Positions 63,115 to 64,000 of a stretch of DNA of 64,000 nucleotides are shown one piece after another. This DNA comes from Arctopsyche grandis (taxonomy: Eukaryota; Arthropoda; Insecta; Trichoptera; Hydropsychidae): positions 21,227,001-21,291,000 of the forward strand of contig NC_135362.1 in NCBI RefSeq assembly GCF_051622035.1, given 5' to 3'. The translations under genes were made by a program, and so were the position numbers. Positions within the stretch are counted from its first letter, which is position 1, and the number at the start of each line of letters is the position of its first letter. Below the pieces are notes generated by a model that worked only from the letters and a program-made list of their open reading frames with translations, was not told where the DNA came from and did not search any database.

Positions 63115-64000
63115 CCAGTGCGACGCAATAGCTCGCGTCATTGAATTATAAAACAACAGTGATACGCAATATTGTGAACTGTTTAAATATTTATTGAAAC
63201 CCATGTAATATAATTGACTTGAAGAGAAGATAAATATAGTTATATTAACATGCACTTTTTACAGGTGAAATGTGAATGAATATGTTCAAGCGAACTGTAT
63301 CTAGTGGGCTTTTACCTACATTATGACATTAAAGCTATGTAATTTTCCATAAATGCTAGATATATTATCATACATATATATATATATATATACATTATAT
63401 TTCACTTTCTTAATTTCTTATCATATGTTCTGTGATAGCATTGTTTTGTTACGAAGAAATACGGACATTAAAATTGCAGGGAATGTTCGGTGTAAACACT
63501 CAATCTGATGAATCGTGTAATAAAAATATTTTTTCTTTACACTTACTTGTGTACATTTAAATTGTAAAATTTATTCCAATTATTTTTTTAATAGCCCGAC
63601 TATTCCCGAACATCTTTTTTGTAACATATTTATTATATTATTTTTATGCTTGTTTAATGTTTTTAAGGATCTGCATATTAAGATATTTTAAATGTACTAG
63701 TTTATCTAATTAAATTTGACATCGATTTATGCTTTATTCTTTTTAATTTTAAAATTATATTTATATATGTATGTGCCTTTTCTAACACACAAAAAAATGA
63801 ATCGATACCAATCACTTACTTCAAATGTCTAAAATAATTTCATGCGAGACCTGCATCGCCTTGCCTTTCTCCATTTTTGAACTCTTGCAAGCTACAACAC
63901 AAATCCCTACACTGGCTTTTCGAATGCAGCCTCTCACCTCCATGCAAGATTTTTTCATCCACATTATTAAACGCGTGATTGTTTCATCCCAGCAATACAT
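63115..64000 (+). other. kismet 3' UTR and downstream flank
   Basis: AT-rich sequence after the kismet stop, with an (AT)n run at about 63373-63391 and AATAAA at about 63521, the best polyadenylation candidate. The minus-strand frame over the stop region is a shadow. No further gene is visible before the window ends. Confidence 0.55.

Overview
This is a eukaryotic, AT-rich, intron-containing nuclear window. The gene set is that of an arthropod, most likely an insect: a kismet-type CHD remodeller, a TGIF (achintya/vismay-type) homeobox gene, a BEL/Pao LTR retrotransposon, RTE and Jockey/CR1-like LINE fragments, and many MITEs. The sequence alone does not fix the order. All gene calls come from reading translated exons and joining them across splice sites so that frame and family alignment stay intact.

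Layout. 1-6.6 kb is repeat-rich, with (AT)n, a 656-bp palindrome, fold-back MITEs and an RTE LINE 3' fragment. 6.6-8.4 kb (+) holds the TGIF homeobox gene, whose 5' exon was not found. 8.4-12.6 kb shows nothing coding. 12.6-14.4 kb is a Harbinger-like DNA element interrupted by a Helitron-like element that carries a GC-rich minisatellite. 14.7-15.7 kb (+) is Arpc5. 16.5-20.6 kb (-) is a BEL/Pao element with nearly identical LTRs and most of pol missing. 22.5-23.65 kb (+) is a 1-Cys peroxiredoxin (Prx6) and 24.4-25.1 kb (-) is the N-terminal methyltransferase NTMT1, convergent with it. 26.8-29.1 kb is a broken C2H2 zinc-finger array split by a hAT-like insertion. 31.2-32.8 kb (+) is Rab14 and 34.6-36.0 kb (-) is the RNase P/MRP subunit RPP30. 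36.5-45 kb is transposon-dense and probably lies mostly inside the first intron of kismet; a CpG-rich block at 38.4-39.3 kb is the candidate kismet promoter and 5' exon. 46.4-63.1 kb (+) is kismet, with 16 coding exons (about 4,260 codons). An intronless CCDC113/CFAP263-like coiled-coil gene is nested on the same strand in its fifth coding intron.

The host genes are unrelated housekeeping functions: actin nucleation, redox defence, protein N-terminal methylation, membrane traffic, tRNA/rRNA processing and chromatin remodelling. I see no operon-like logic. The most notable signals are two U12-type (minor spliceosome) introns, an AT-AC intron in Arpc5 and a GT-AG intron in RPP30. Others are the nested coiled-coil gene, a young internally deleted BEL element, a Helitron-like terminus inside a Harbinger copy, a regular ~145-bp tandem array at 43.6-44.5 kb, and the long palindrome at 1.1-1.8 kb.
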